Part shown: positions 13,503 to 19,497 of the stretch, piece after piece
How the letters are laid out: each line of letters starts with the position of its first letter
Position numbering within the stretch: position 1 is the first letter of the stretch
Translations under genes and position numbers: made by a program
IMG/VR virus record: IMGVR_UViG_3300020442_002097
Coordinates: 1-45,169 of that record
Direction: 5' to 3' (one strand)
Length of the DNA stretch: 45,169 bases
DNA from: a virus
Notes under the pieces: generated by a model
Told to the model about the DNA's origin: nothing
What the model saw: the letters and a program-made list of their open reading frames with translations, nothing else
The model's database searches: none

Positions 13503-13628
13503 CTATACGACTTCTTCCCATTCCCAGTTTTCTAAATCCTCTAGTGATGCGTGATATTCTTGCTCCCACTCCGGACTTTCAAACCAGTAGTTTTCAAATT
13601 CTTCAAATAAAATTGTGTCGTCGTTCAT
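13503..13628 (-). CDS. Very acidic small protein
   Basis: A 41-residue protein from ATG 13628-13626, with AGGAGA eight bases upstream. It is dominated by Glu, Asp, Trp and Phe (MNDDTILFEEFENYW...LEDLENWEWEEVV). Such a charge pattern can mimic DNA, as in some anti-restriction proteins, but no homology is claimed. The conserved hairpin follows the stop. Confidence 0.65.
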   Translation of the reverse strand: MNDDTILFEEFENYWFESPEWEQEYHASLEDLENWEWEEVV

Positions 13629-13655
13629 AGCTGCGTCTCCTGATATTGTTTTGTA

Positions 13656-13697
13656 AAAGGGCGAGCTAGCCCCGTTCTCGAAAAAGACTAGCCCGCC
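13656..13697 (-). terminator. Hairpin with T tract, possible attenuator
   Basis: GGCGGGCTAG (13697-13688) pairs with CTAGCTCGCC (13669-13660) with one G-U pair, followed by TTTT. It lies between the 13719-13931 and 13503-13628 genes and could reduce read-through. Confidence 0.5.
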
Positions 13698-13718
13698 ACA
13701 CTCACGAAAGGAAAGCGA

Positions 13719-13931
13719 TTAGCCCACAGAGAGGTCAATCATCTTTTCCAGTGACAGGCTACGAACCTGTCCATTCTCTGAGCGAATGGTTGCATATACG
13801 CCGTTGTGCGTACAGCCCATAGCTTCTACTACGCCGGTGTGACGCTTGAGAATGTTTCTTCGTCCATGCTTTGGGTATTTGCATGTAAGAGTTTGACCCT
13901 TGCGGATATTTGGTTTAGTGAATAGTGACAT
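13719..13931 (-). CDS. KOW/SH3-like small protein
   Basis: A 70-residue basic protein from ATG 13931-13929, with AAGGA nine bases upstream. RKGQTLTCKYPKHGRRNILKRHTGVVEAMG and GVYATIRSENGQVRSLSLEKM form a beta pattern like small KOW or SH3 domains. Two bases separate it from the upstream gene. Function unknown. Confidence 0.7.
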   Translation of the reverse strand: MSLFTKPNIRKGQTLTCKYPKHGRRNILKRHTGVVEAMGCTHNGVYATIRSENGQVRSLSLEKMIDLSVG

Positions 13932-13933
13932 AA

Positions 13934-14086
13934 CTATTTTCCTTTCTGGCATAAAGCCTTTTCAACTGTGGCAAAGTCAACCGTTGACTGTTTGCCGTTA
14001 TTATCAACAACTACACCGTTGTTTGCAATTTTGACGATAGTGCCTTGCGGCAACTTGGTTCCTACTTTAGCTAGATTCTTCGGCAT
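13934..14086 (-). CDS. Small hypothetical protein
   Basis: A 50-residue protein (MPKNLAKVGTKLPQGTIVKIANNGVVVDNNGKQ...), from ATG 14086-14084 with AAGGAG seven bases upstream. It has a small beta-barrel-like pattern similar in style to its downstream neighbour. It overlaps the upstream gene by 20 bases. Function unknown. Confidence 0.7.
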   Translation of the reverse strand: MPKNLAKVGTKLPQGTIVKIANNGVVVDNNGKQSTVDFATVEKALCQKGK

Positions 14087-14327
14087 TTTCTAACTCCTTC
14101 TTTCTGGCAATTTCCTGTTCGTAATTCTCTAAGTCTTGAGTTAGCTCTTTGACTAATGCACGAGCTTTTTCAAGCGGTAGTGTCAGAACTAAGTGGTGTT
14201 CTGATGCGTCAGGTGCATAGCTATTAAACTTTAGCTCTACGTTGCCTGACCAAGTGGAAACGTAAGTGTTGATGTAAACTTCGTTGCTGTAGTCCAAAGC
14301 AATCTTTTCCGTCTTTTGAATCTTCAT
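14067..14327 (-). CDS. Hypothetical protein
   Basis: An 86-residue protein: an N-terminal beta half (DYSNEVYINTYVSTWSGNVELKF) and a helical charged C-terminus (EKARALVKELTQDLENYEQEI). First gene behind the promoter at 14369-14396. No family recognised. Confidence 0.75.
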   Translation of the reverse strand: MKIQKTEKIALDYSNEVYINTYVSTWSGNVELKFNSYAPDASEHHLVLTLPLEKARALVKELTQDLENYEQEIARKKELENAEESS

Positions 14328-14368
14328 GCGATTCTCCTTTGTGAGTGGTTAGTGTTTGTTACTCTTGA

Positions 14369-14396
14369 ATTATACTATAATTATCGTCATTGTCAA
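14369..14396 (-). promoter_or_regulatory. Sigma70-type early promoter
   Basis: TTGACA (14396-14391) and TATAAT (14374-14369), 16 bp apart. The spacer GACGATAATTATAG carries the common CGATA, and AAAGTTT lies upstream of the -35. It is the best single match to the shared pattern. Confidence 0.9.
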
Positions 14397-14405
14397 GCCC
14401 AAACT

Positions 14406-14561
14406 TTAACTTTTTTTGAACTTTTTCCGCTGGCGAATAATAGCGGCCTTTACCCGTCTGGGTAAGATAAGACACCACCACGATGGCAAGCCGTACCATC
14501 TGCACCAAGCACTGCGTCCTTTTTTAAGTTCACTAGGAACCGGATTAGGCTTACGCCTCAA
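14406..14561 (-). CDS. Possible Trp-rich basic small protein
   Basis: In the otherwise gene-free stretch 14397-14640 one frame stays open from TTG 14561-14559 for 51 residues: (M)RRKPNPVPSELKKG..., then AWCRWYGLPSWWCLI and a basic end. AGGGG lies four bases before the TTG. The unit would start at the promoter at 14653-14680. No ATG or GTG is available, so the region may instead be a noncoding RNA. Confidence 0.35.
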   Translation of the reverse strand: MRRKPNPVPSELKKGRSAWCRWYGLPSWWCLILPRRVKAAIIRQRKKFKKS

Positions 14562-14652
14562 TGCACCCCTAAATCGTCTTACCGATCCTGTCCTTACGTA
14601 ATGGCTATGAAGGCCTTGAAGGGGTTGTGATGTTGTCGTCTCTTATACTAAG

Positions 14653-14680
14653 AGTATACTATATATATCGTCAAAGTCAA
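14653..14680 (-). promoter_or_regulatory. Sigma70-type early promoter
   Basis: TTGACT (14680-14675) and TATACT (14658-14653), 16 bp, spacer with GACGATATATATAG. It lies 36 bp downstream of GC-rich element 3. Confidence 0.75.
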
Positions 14681-14715
14681 GGATAAACTTTAGAAAATCC
14701 CAGACTTTTTTCTTA

Positions 14716-14767
14716 TTGAGACTGAATCTCAAGTGGGGGCCCGGCCCCCCACCTGCCATTATGGCAG
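14716..14767 (-). repeat. GC-rich hairpin element 3
   Basis: CTGCCATAATGGCAG, GTGGGGGGCC-GGGCCCCCAC, and a TTGAGA/TCTCAA hairpin follow one another on the minus strand. The stop codon of the 14759-15031 gene is inside the first palindrome. Confidence 0.75.
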
Positions 14768-15031
14768 GCTGCAGTATTTGTCGGGGTTGTTCTTCATGTC
14801 GTGAACGACATAGCTCCACAGCTTCCAGTTGTGGCCAAAGTTTAGCCAGTACTTGCTTCGCTGTTCTTCTGCTCGCCTTGCGTCCCACCAGCCATTGTTC
14901 CAAAAATAATAATGGTCTGATTCTAACGCTCCGTCATATGGGTTGCCGTCCTTTGGGGTGCCGTCATAACTGGCGGCGTATCCCCATCGGTAGGCGTCCC
15001 CGTGTGATGTTGCTTTACTAAAGTTATTCAT
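14759..15031 (-). CDS. Hypothetical protein
   Basis: A 90-residue protein rich in Trp, Tyr and Asn (GDAYRWGYAASYDG, YYFWNNGWWDARRAEEQRSKYWLNFGHN). Its ATG overlaps the upstream stop as ATGA. Its final codons CTG CCA and stop TAA are part of GC-rich element 3, so the element seems to have moved into or grown from the gene end. Function unknown. Confidence 0.75.
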   Translation of the reverse strand: MNNFSKATSHGDAYRWGYAASYDGTPKDGNPYDGALESDHYYFWNNGWWDARRAEEQRSKYWLNFGHNWKLWSYVVHDMKNNPDKYCSLP

Positions 15032-15309
15032 CCTATCAACTCCTCCAGCTCTTTGGCTTCTGCTTCAGCCTTGAGCATCTCATAGGTCATGAACATTACA
15101 GACGACAGGATTGTGCTGTGTGCTACAATCTCAGCGGTGTCGTCAGTCTCGAACCAACTGCGAGCCATCTCGACGGCGAGAGCTGAAAGCGTGTCGGCTG
15201 TCTGCTTGTTCTCAGTCAAGAACCGCCCACAGTATTCGACGGGGTCGTTCTGCATAGCCTTCTCAACTACGGCCAACATTGTCACATCTTTAATTTGAGG
15301 AAATCCCAT
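15028..15309 (-). CDS. Hypothetical protein
   Basis: A 93-residue helical protein from ATG 15309-15307 with AGGAG eight bases upstream; an earlier in-frame start would overlap the upstream gene. It contains KDVTMLAVVEKAMQNDPVEYCGRFLTENKQTADTLSALAVEM and a Glu-rich end. No family recognised. Confidence 0.7.
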   Translation of the reverse strand: MGFPQIKDVTMLAVVEKAMQNDPVEYCGRFLTENKQTADTLSALAVEMARSWFETDDTAEIVAHSTILSSVMFMTYEMLKAEAEAKELEELIG

Positions 15310-15320
15310 TTTCAATTCTC

Positions 15321-15410
15321 CTATCGTGTTACCCAAATAATCCAAGATCCAAAACTTGCGATGCTAATAGCACCAAACCAAAACAGATATTCATTAAACT
15401 TCTTTACCAT
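15321..15410 (-). CDS. Single-span membrane peptide
   Basis: A 29-residue peptide, MVKKFNEYLFWFGAISIASF..., with GGAGG five bases before the ATG at 15410-15408. It overlaps the upstream stop by seven bases. Hydrophobic from residue 9 to 27. Function unknown. Confidence 0.65.
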   Translation of the reverse strand: MVKKFNEYLFWFGAISIASFGSWIIWVTR

Positions 15411-15541
15411 TCTTTCCTCCAAGCGGCACGCTGTGCCTGTCTAGTACGTTTACGTTTGGGTTGATTACTGTGATAGCCTGACCCGCTTGCGTGTTGTTTG
15501 TGTCCTGTTGACACCTTTATGTCAGCGGCTTTAATTGTCAT
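15404..15541 (-). CDS. Small basic protein
   Basis: A 45-residue strongly basic protein (PKRKRTRQAQRAAWRKEW at the C-terminus), perhaps nucleic-acid binding. Its ATG lies two bases behind the upstream TAA, suggesting coupling, but its own ribosome site is weak. Function unknown. Confidence 0.55.
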   Translation of the reverse strand: MTIKAADIKVSTGHKQHASGSGYHSNQPKRKRTRQAQRAAWRKEW

Positions 15542-15542
15542 T

Positions 15543-15608
15543 TTAATACTTTTCATCGTAATCACTCGCAATCATGTAAATCAAAATCAATACAACTATA
15601 AGTAACAT
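15543..15608 (-). CDS. Single-span membrane peptide
   Basis: A 21-residue peptide: a span MLLIVVLILIYMIA plus an acidic-polar tail SDYDEKY. GGAG, shared with the end of the upstream gene, lies four bases before the ATG. Among the smallest calls here; supported by packing and hydrophobicity. Confidence 0.5.
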   Translation of the reverse strand: MLLIVVLILIYMIASDYDEKY

Positions 15609-15609
15609 T

Positions 15610-15957
15610 CTACTCCAGAAAGTCATCGCTGTCAAGGATACCGCCAGCGACAAGGCCATCACAAAATGATTGCTCATTTTTGTATTGACGGTCAGCGTCA
15701 ACGTCGTACTCGAACTCGCCTCTCTCTGCATACTCCGCAGCGTACTTAGCGACCCGTTTCGCTTTCTCGGCTTGAATACGTTGGTATTCTAAATTCGGTT
15801 CTACTTCGTTTTCGTAAACGTCTTGGATACGTTCCAAAGTTCTACCACCTTCACGCTCATCATGATAACGCTCCGGCAGTAAATCGTTAGGAATCCAAAT
15901 GGCCTCCATCGTGGCGGCTTCCAAGTCAGCTAGCATTTGTTTAGTTTTATCGTTCAT
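15610..15957 (-). CDS. Hypothetical protein
   Basis: A 115-residue, helical, charged protein (MNDKTKQMLADLEAATMEAIWIPNDLLPERYHDE...). AAAGGAAAGATT precedes the ATG. The first gene of an operon of six from the promoter at 15982-16009. No family recognised. Confidence 0.75.
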   Translation of the reverse strand: MNDKTKQMLADLEAATMEAIWIPNDLLPERYHDEREGGRTLERIQDVYENEVEPNLEYQRIQAEKAKRVAKYAAEYAERGEFEYDVDADRQYKNEQSFCDGLVAGGILDSDDFLE

Positions 15958-15981
15958 AATCTTTCCTTTCGTTATACCAAT

Positions 15982-16009
15982 ATTGTACCATACGATAAGC
16001 GTATGTCAA
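15982..16009 (-). promoter_or_regulatory. Sigma70-type early promoter
   Basis: TTGACA (16009-16004) and TACAAT (15987-15982), 16 bp apart. The spacer carries TATCGTATGG, not the usual CGATA. Confidence 0.7.
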
Positions 16010-16010
16010 A

Positions 16011-16325
16011 TTAATTTTTCCCGATTACCCGAACTTTCCAGACTTTTCCAGAGTAGTCCATGTAATTATCGCCGTCGCTGTAAACAGTGATACCGTTGCC
16101 ATAACCATACGACGAAGGTCGTCCCTGTGCGTCGTCGTCGTGGACAGGATACCAACGATCCCCGCAACAATCGCAGTCAACGCCATCGGCTACACCGTTG
16201 AAGTAGACACCGTTTTGCTGTGCGATGCTGTTAGCATCGGCGGCATTATCTGCCTGAACAAATATCAACGGAGTCCCGACGAAGTGACCAAATGAATTGT
16301 TTTGTCTGAATTTGAACCAGCTCAT
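16011..16325 (-). CDS. Hypothetical protein with Cys cluster
   Basis: A 104-residue protein (MSWFKFRQNNSFGHFVGTPL...). An NAADANSIAQQNGVYFNG block is followed by CDCCGDRWYPV, whose closely spaced Cys may bind metal. The GYGNGITVYSDGDNYMDYSGKVWKV end is beta-rich. It forms its own unit. The pattern resembles small uncharacterised phage proteins. Confidence 0.7.
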   Translation of the reverse strand: MSWFKFRQNNSFGHFVGTPLIFVQADNAADANSIAQQNGVYFNGVADGVDCDCCGDRWYPVHDDDAQGRPSSYGYGNGITVYSDGDNYMDYSGKVWKVRVIGKN

Positions 16326-16349
16326 AATTATCTCCTTTGTGATAACTAC

Positions 16350-16378
16350 ATTATACCATAAACTAGGCCGGTTGTCAA
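16350..16378 (-). promoter_or_regulatory. Sigma70-type early promoter
   Basis: TTGACA (16378-16373) and TATAAT (16355-16350) are 17 bp apart, upstream of the 16011-16325 gene. Confidence 0.75.
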
Positions 16379-16406
16379 GAGGAAAACCGGAATTTTTGGA
16401 AAGTTT

Positions 16407-16481
16407 TTATTGGGCGTTCATAACCTCCGCACCAACAAGACCAACCAAACAAGCACCAACAAGTAAAACAAAAAACGTCAT
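16407..16481 (-). CDS. Single-span membrane peptide
   Basis: A 24-residue peptide: MTFFVLLVGACLVGLVGAEVMNAQ split as a hydrophobic span and a short polar end. AAGGAG lies six bases before the ATG, an ideal ribosome site, and a TATAAT (16505-16500) with CGATA lies upstream. Function unknown. Confidence 0.6.
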   Translation of the reverse strand: MTFFVLLVGACLVGLVGAEVMNAQ

Positions 16482-16499
16482 ATCAATCTCCTTTATTCT

Positions 16500-16527
16500 A
16501 TTATATATTATCGGCAGGCACAAGCCC
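16500..16527 (-). promoter_or_regulatory. Weak early promoter
   Basis: TATAAT (16505-16500) is preceded by the usual GCCGATAATATA spacer sequence but only a poor -35 (GGGCTT or CTTGTG). It lies 40 bp below GC-rich element 4 and would drive the 24-residue peptide. Confidence 0.4.
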
Positions 16528-16566
16528 AAACCTTTAACAATTCCAGAAAAAAAGAGAAATATTTTA

Positions 16567-16619
16567 CCCCCCCCGAAGAGGGGCGTGGGGCGCCGGCCCC
16601 CCACCTGCCATTTTGGCAG
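16567..16619 (-). repeat. GC-rich hairpin element 4
   Basis: Starts at the base after the stop of the 16620-16862 gene: CTGCCAAAATGGCAG, GTGGGG..GCCCCAC, and CCCCTCTTCGGGG. The three hairpins in a row make this the clearest copy of the family. Confidence 0.8.
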
Positions 16620-16862
16620 TTAGTCCCAATAGTCGGGATCGTCGAAAACCATATACAGGTCATTCGGTAAATCCATGATAGGCTCACCGCCGTAAAGCTC
16701 GTCGGGATGCATACCTTCCTCCCACGCGATGGCTTCGTCAGTCCATTCATAGAAATCGGTGTCGTGTTCGTCTTGAAACGCCTCCCATTCAGCCTGTGCG
16801 TCGTACAGGTCAGCGGCGGTCAGTTCGTCGGATTGTGGGTTGGTGTCAAATTTAGAGAACAT
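16620..16862 (-). CDS. Very acidic small protein
   Basis: An 80-residue protein from ATG 16862-16860. Roughly a third of the residues are Asp or Glu (QAEWEAFQDEHDTDFYEWTDEAIAWEEGMHPDEL). It is preceded by a CGATA-type promoter and followed at once by GC-rich element 4, so it is a single-gene unit. A DNA-mimic or inhibitor role is possible but not shown. Confidence 0.7.
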   Translation of the reverse strand: MFSKFDTNPQSDELTAADLYDAQAEWEAFQDEHDTDFYEWTDEAIAWEEGMHPDELYGGEPIMDLPNDLYMVFDDPDYWD

Positions 16863-16901
16863 AGTCAAAAGCCTTTCAAAAGTGTTATTTGTTATGCCTT
16901 A

Positions 16902-16929
16902 AGTATACCATATATATCGGCAATGTCAA
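16902..16929 (-). promoter_or_regulatory. Sigma70-type early promoter
   Basis: TTGACA (16929-16924) and TATACT (16907-16902), 16 bp, spacer with GCCGATATATATGG; drives the acidic 16620-16862 gene. Confidence 0.8.
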
Positions 16930-16955
16930 GAGGAAACTTGAGGAAAAGTGAGATT

Positions 16956-17129
16956 TTATTCCTCACTATAAGTCCCATCATAGGGATTGTCCTCGTAAGG
17001 TTCGGCATCCCAGCCAAACATCCAATCGTCACCACCCGCCACAGGGTGATTGTCCTGCTCTTGCGGTTCGTAACCGCCGTTGATGATGGACTCTTGGAAG
17101 TTGTCGAAGTTTTCAGGTAGATAGCTCAT
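16956..17129 (-). CDS. Acidic small protein
   Basis: A 57-residue acidic, Trp/Tyr/Asn-rich protein from ATG 17129-17127 with AAAGGG upstream. It contains GGDDWMFGWDAEPYEDNPYDGTYSEE. The C-terminal half resembles NPYDG in the 14759-15031 product. Single-gene unit. Confidence 0.7.
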   Translation of the reverse strand: MSYLPENFDNFQESIINGGYEPQEQDNHPVAGGDDWMFGWDAEPYEDNPYDGTYSEE

Positions 17130-17167
17130 AATGAACCCTTTCGTTGAAGTGAATTTGTTATGTCTTA

Positions 17168-17195
17168 AGTATACTATAATTATCGGCAATGTCAA
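17168..17195 (-). promoter_or_regulatory. Sigma70-type early promoter
   Basis: TTGACA (17195-17190) and TATACT (17173-17168), 16 bp, spacer with GCCGATAATTATAG. It is almost identical, including upstream bases, to the promoter at 16902-16929. Confidence 0.85.
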
Positions 17196-17213
17196 GAGGA
17201 AACTTGAGAAAAT

Positions 17214-17402
17214 TTAGAAAAAATCACAAGTATCGCAGTCGACCACGCCGACCCGTTCCATTAGGTCGGTGGTCAGTTCGCCCCAATGCGATGGGTGCCA
17301 ATCCACATGGATGACAACCCTGTCACCATCGAGGGCAACAACAGGGAAGTCATTGAAGTTGGCGGCGAGTTCGGCGGTTTCAAAGAAAATTTCAACGTGC
17401 AT
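17214..17402 (-). CDS. Hypothetical protein
   Basis: A 62-residue acidic protein, MHVEIFFETAELAANFNDFPVVALDGDRVVIHVDWHPSHWG..., ending CDTCDFF. AAAGGA lies before the ATG. The beta-alpha-beta pattern suggests a small ferredoxin-like fold. Function unknown. Confidence 0.7.
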   Translation of the reverse strand: MHVEIFFETAELAANFNDFPVVALDGDRVVIHVDWHPSHWGELTTDLMERVGVVDCDTCDFF

Positions 17403-17438
17403 TGTAAATCCTTTCGATTGATTAACTTGTATGACTCT

Positions 17439-17467
17439 AATATATTATATATCGGCAGGAAAGTCAA
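17439..17467 (-). promoter_or_regulatory. Sigma70-type early promoter
   Basis: TTGACT (17467-17462) and TATATT (17444-17439), 17 bp, spacer with GCCGATATATAA; 47 bp below GC-rich element 5. Confidence 0.6.
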
Positions 17468-17513
17468 CAGCTCTTGAGCATAAAACCAGAAAAAAGTCAA
17501 AGTATTTCAGAAA

Positions 17514-17565
17514 CCCCCACCCTCGGGGGGCGTGGGGCGCCGGGCCCCCACTTTGCGATTTTGTC
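17514..17565 (-). repeat. GC-rich hairpin element 5
   Basis: AAAATCGCAAAGTGGGGG then CCGGCGCCCCACGCCCC and CCCGAGGGTGGGGG on the minus strand. It shares the CCGGCGCCCCACGCCCC core exactly with element 4. It lies behind the 17593-17829 gene. Confidence 0.75.
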
Positions 17566-17592
17566 AACCCCAGCTCTACCCGTTTGTTTTAG

Positions 17593-17829
17593 CTAAGACT
17601 TCCATTCCTCACCTTTCTCTGCCGGCTTCTTCCTAGCTACCACCTGCACATCATAGCGACCATTGCCAATGCCGCCTAAGCTCTTGACGGTTATGCTTCC
17701 GCTTTCCTCTTGGTCAACCCATAGCGTAACAACTAGATCATCAAACAGGTCGCGCACTTCTACGATTCCGATTTCAGTCTCGCCATTGAATCGCATATCC
17801 TTGCCGTTCATTTTCCATTGTGGAATCAT
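17593..17829 (-). CDS. Hypothetical protein
   Basis: A 78-residue beta-rich protein (MIPQWKMNGKDMRFNGETEIGIVEVRDLFDDLVVTLWVDQEESG). Its ATG overlaps the upstream stop as ATGA. No family recognised. Confidence 0.7.
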   Translation of the reverse strand: MIPQWKMNGKDMRFNGETEIGIVEVRDLFDDLVVTLWVDQEESGSITVKSLGGIGNGRYDVQVVARKKPAEKGEEWKS

Positions 17830-17999
17830 TGCTTCACCTCTGATTCTTCCCAGCTGTTACCGTTTGCAATACTTGGTTTGGTGCCATCGCCAATTAACAA
17901 ATACTGTTTGCCTTCTTCGGGCTTGTCTTGTTTCTTGGGTTTGTAGATTTCATCATTCCAAGGGTCTTGGTTTAGTCTGTAGTAATTTCGTTTACCCAT
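17826..17999 (-). CDS. Small protein, MGKRNYYRLNxDPW type
   Basis: A 57-residue protein with a basic start MGKRNYYRLNQDPWND and a middle KQYLLIGDGTKPSIANG. The opening is shared with the product of 18933-19094 (MSKRNYHRLNYDPWAW), so the two are partial paralogues. It overlaps the next gene as ATGA. Function unknown. Confidence 0.7.
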   Translation of the reverse strand: MGKRNYYRLNQDPWNDEIYKPKKQDKPEEGKQYLLIGDGTKPSIANGNSWEESEVKQ

Positions 18000-18001
18000 A
18001 A

Positions 18002-18256
18002 TTAAAATTCCTCTTCTATCTCAACAGTCAACTCGTCATCGTATAGCGAACCACAAACGCCATTCTCCGACCACGATAAAGTAAACAACGTATTTCCGTC
18101 TGCGTCTTTTATGGTCAGGCCTCGCACAGAGTACCATATCGAACCATCTTCATCCGCACACATCCGAAGCGTTTCGTTTTTCATCTCAAACGATTCTGTT
18201 CCGTCTATGTCGAAAAGCTCTAAGCCGTTTTTGGCTCTTTCATCTGCAACTATCAT
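18002..18256 (-). CDS. Hypothetical protein
   Basis: An 84-residue acidic beta-rich protein (WYSVRGLTIKDADGNTLFTLSWSENGVCGSLYDDELTVEIEEEF) with AAGGAG seven or eight bases before the ATG. In a run of four closely spaced genes. No family recognised. Confidence 0.75.
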   Translation of the reverse strand: MIVADERAKNGLELFDIDGTESFEMKNETLRMCADEDGSIWYSVRGLTIKDADGNTLFTLSWSENGVCGSLYDDELTVEIEEEF

Positions 18257-18268
18257 TTTATAATCTCC

Positions 18269-18577
18269 TTAACCTGCTACCCATGCGTGCAATGATGCTT
18301 CATCCCACTTGCGAGGAAAACCCATTTCGTCGCAGTCGCTAGGACAACCGCATTGAATCCAAACCTTGACGGAGTTGAGCAACTCACTCAGCGGTGCATA
18401 TGGCGAGTAATGAAACAGCAAAGGCCTGCCCAACGGGTCGACAACGTAAGCGATGAGCTTAGTAACCATTGCGTTACCATTCTCATCAAGTTCGACAATC
18501 TTATCGACTGTCAGCGTGTGGTCTTCAAGACCGTAATCTTCTGATTGGAAGATAGTTTTTACAGCTTCAGTTTTCAT
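18269..18577 (-). CDS. Hypothetical protein
   Basis: A 102-residue protein with a beta half (DHTLTVDKIVELDENGNAMVTKLIAYVVDPLGRP) and a Cys-bearing, Trp-containing end (VKVWIQCGCPSDCDEMGFPRKWDEAS). First gene behind the promoter at 18605-18632. Function unknown. Confidence 0.75.
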   Translation of the reverse strand: MKTEAVKTIFQSEDYGLEDHTLTVDKIVELDENGNAMVTKLIAYVVDPLGRPLLFHYSPYAPLSELLNSVKVWIQCGCPSDCDEMGFPRKWDEASLHAWVAG

Positions 18578-18604
18578 AATTTTTACCTTTCGTTGTATAC
18601 TAAT

Positions 18605-18632
18605 ATTTTACCATAGCATTTATGGAAGTCAA
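18605..18632 (-). promoter_or_regulatory. Early promoter
   Basis: TTGACT (18632-18627) and TAAAAT (18610-18605), 16 bp apart, without the CGATA spacer motif. Confidence 0.5.
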
Positions 18633-18634
18633 AT

Positions 18635-18868
18635 TTATTTTTCTGAGTTTCTGAAGTTTTTACTACAGGCCAAGTATCCCGTATTATCGTAACACGTCAA
18701 GAAAGCGTACATTCTCTCATCTAGGCCATCATTACCGTAACGGTCACTTACTGCATAAATCCAATCCCAACATTGCTGATTGCTTTCGCCATCATAGCCT
18801 AGCGCCAATGAGATTCGGGTCATTGTGTCTTGCAGGTAAGTCGGTGATTCTGTATTTGGTAAACTCAT
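18635..18868 (-). CDS. Hypothetical protein
   Basis: A 77-residue protein (MSLPNTESPTYLQDTMTRISLALGYDGESNQQCWDWIYAVSDRYG...), with two predicted helices and a Tyr/Asn-rich end. It has its own promoter at 18897-18925. No family recognised. Confidence 0.7.
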   Translation of the reverse strand: MSLPNTESPTYLQDTMTRISLALGYDGESNQQCWDWIYAVSDRYGNDGLDERMYAFLTCYDNTGYLACSKNFRNSEK

Positions 18869-18896
18869 TTTATTTCCTCTCGATTAAGATAACCCT

Positions 18897-18925
18897 ATTA
18901 TAACATATATCGGCTAATTTGTCAA
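18897..18925 (-). promoter_or_regulatory. Sigma70-type early promoter
   Basis: TTGACA (18925-18920) and TATAAT (18902-18897), 17 bp, spacer with GCCGATATATG. Confidence 0.8.
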
Positions 18926-18932
18926 TAGGTCT

Positions 18933-19094
18933 TTAGCCTTTTTTTAATATTTTTAGGGATTTTATTTTTACTCGTTTTTCTGCCGCGATAGCTTCACGGC
19001 GTTTACGGTCTGCCTTTTCTTCAGCAGTTTCCGGCGCGACTGGTTTCCACGCCCAAGGGTCATAATTCAATCTGTGATAATTTCGTTTACTCAT
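18933..19094 (-). CDS. Small basic protein, MSKRNYxRLNxDPW type
   Basis: A 53-residue protein from ATG 19094-19092. The first 14 residues parallel those of the 17826-17999 product; the rest is a basic helix (AEEKADRKRREAIAAEKRVKIKSLKILKKG). GGAAAG precedes the ATG. Function unknown. Confidence 0.65.
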   Translation of the reverse strand: MSKRNYHRLNYDPWAWKPVAPETAEEKADRKRREAIAAEKRVKIKSLKILKKG

Positions 19095-19202
19095 AATCTT
19101 TCCTTTTGTTTAACTCTTATATATATATTATCGCACATGGTCGTGACACATCTGGTCACTCTCCCAGCATTTTCTCAAAATAATATAGTTTATTTACAGA
19201 AT

Positions 19203-19240
19203 CCCCCACCTCAGAGGGGGGTGGGAGCCCGCGCCCCCAC
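19203..19240 (-). repeat. GC-rich hairpin element 6
   Basis: GTGGGGGCGCGGGCTCCCAC then CCCCCTCTGAGGTGGGGG on the minus strand, behind the 19278-19364 gene. Less similar to the others, but with the same order of blocks. The AT-rich TCGTGAC...CGATAATATATATATAAG about 60 bp further on may be a degenerate early promoter. Confidence 0.6.
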
Positions 19241-19277
19241 CGTATATGCCGCCCTTAGGCGAGTGCATTGGGTAAGA

Positions 19278-19364
19278 CTACCCTATTAACAGCAGTACTA
19301 TCCAGCCCGCCAACAATGATAGTACACAGTAGGCTATCGCCTTAGCTTCACTCTCTCTATTCAT
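19278..19364 (-). CDS. Single-span membrane peptide
   Basis: A 28-residue peptide: a charged start MNRESEAKA and a span IAYCVLSLLAGWIVLLLIG. The ATG is inside the end of the upstream gene (eight-base overlap), so translation is probably coupled. Function unknown. Confidence 0.6.
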   Translation of the reverse strand: MNRESEAKAIAYCVLSLLAGWIVLLLIG

Positions 19365-19497
19365 CTCTATACCCCATCAATCTACTAATGATACCACGAC
19401 GTTTACTCTGCTTCTTATCTATGTCGCGCTTCTTCTGATTCTCTACACGTTGTAGTTCTCTTGCTATCTGTATAGCGTGTATTCGTCGCATCTTCAT
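19357..19497 (-). CDS. Small basic protein
   Basis: A 46-residue, strongly basic helical protein (MKMRRIHAIQIARELQRVENQKKRDIDKKQSKRRG...). The start shares a base with the upstream stop (TAATG). An ATG two codons later is also possible. Function unknown. Confidence 0.65.
   Translation of the reverse strand: MKMRRIHAIQIARELQRVENQKKRDIDKKQSKRRGIISRLMGYRDE

Noticed and set aside
13354-13630. Frames of about 70 residues on both strands over element 2
   Set aside because: They are side products of the GC-rich repeat. The 41-residue acidic gene at 13503-13628 has the ribosome site.
14416-14601. Plus-strand 61-residue frame in the gene-free stretch
   Set aside because: Opposite to all genes of the arm, with no promoter or ribosome site.
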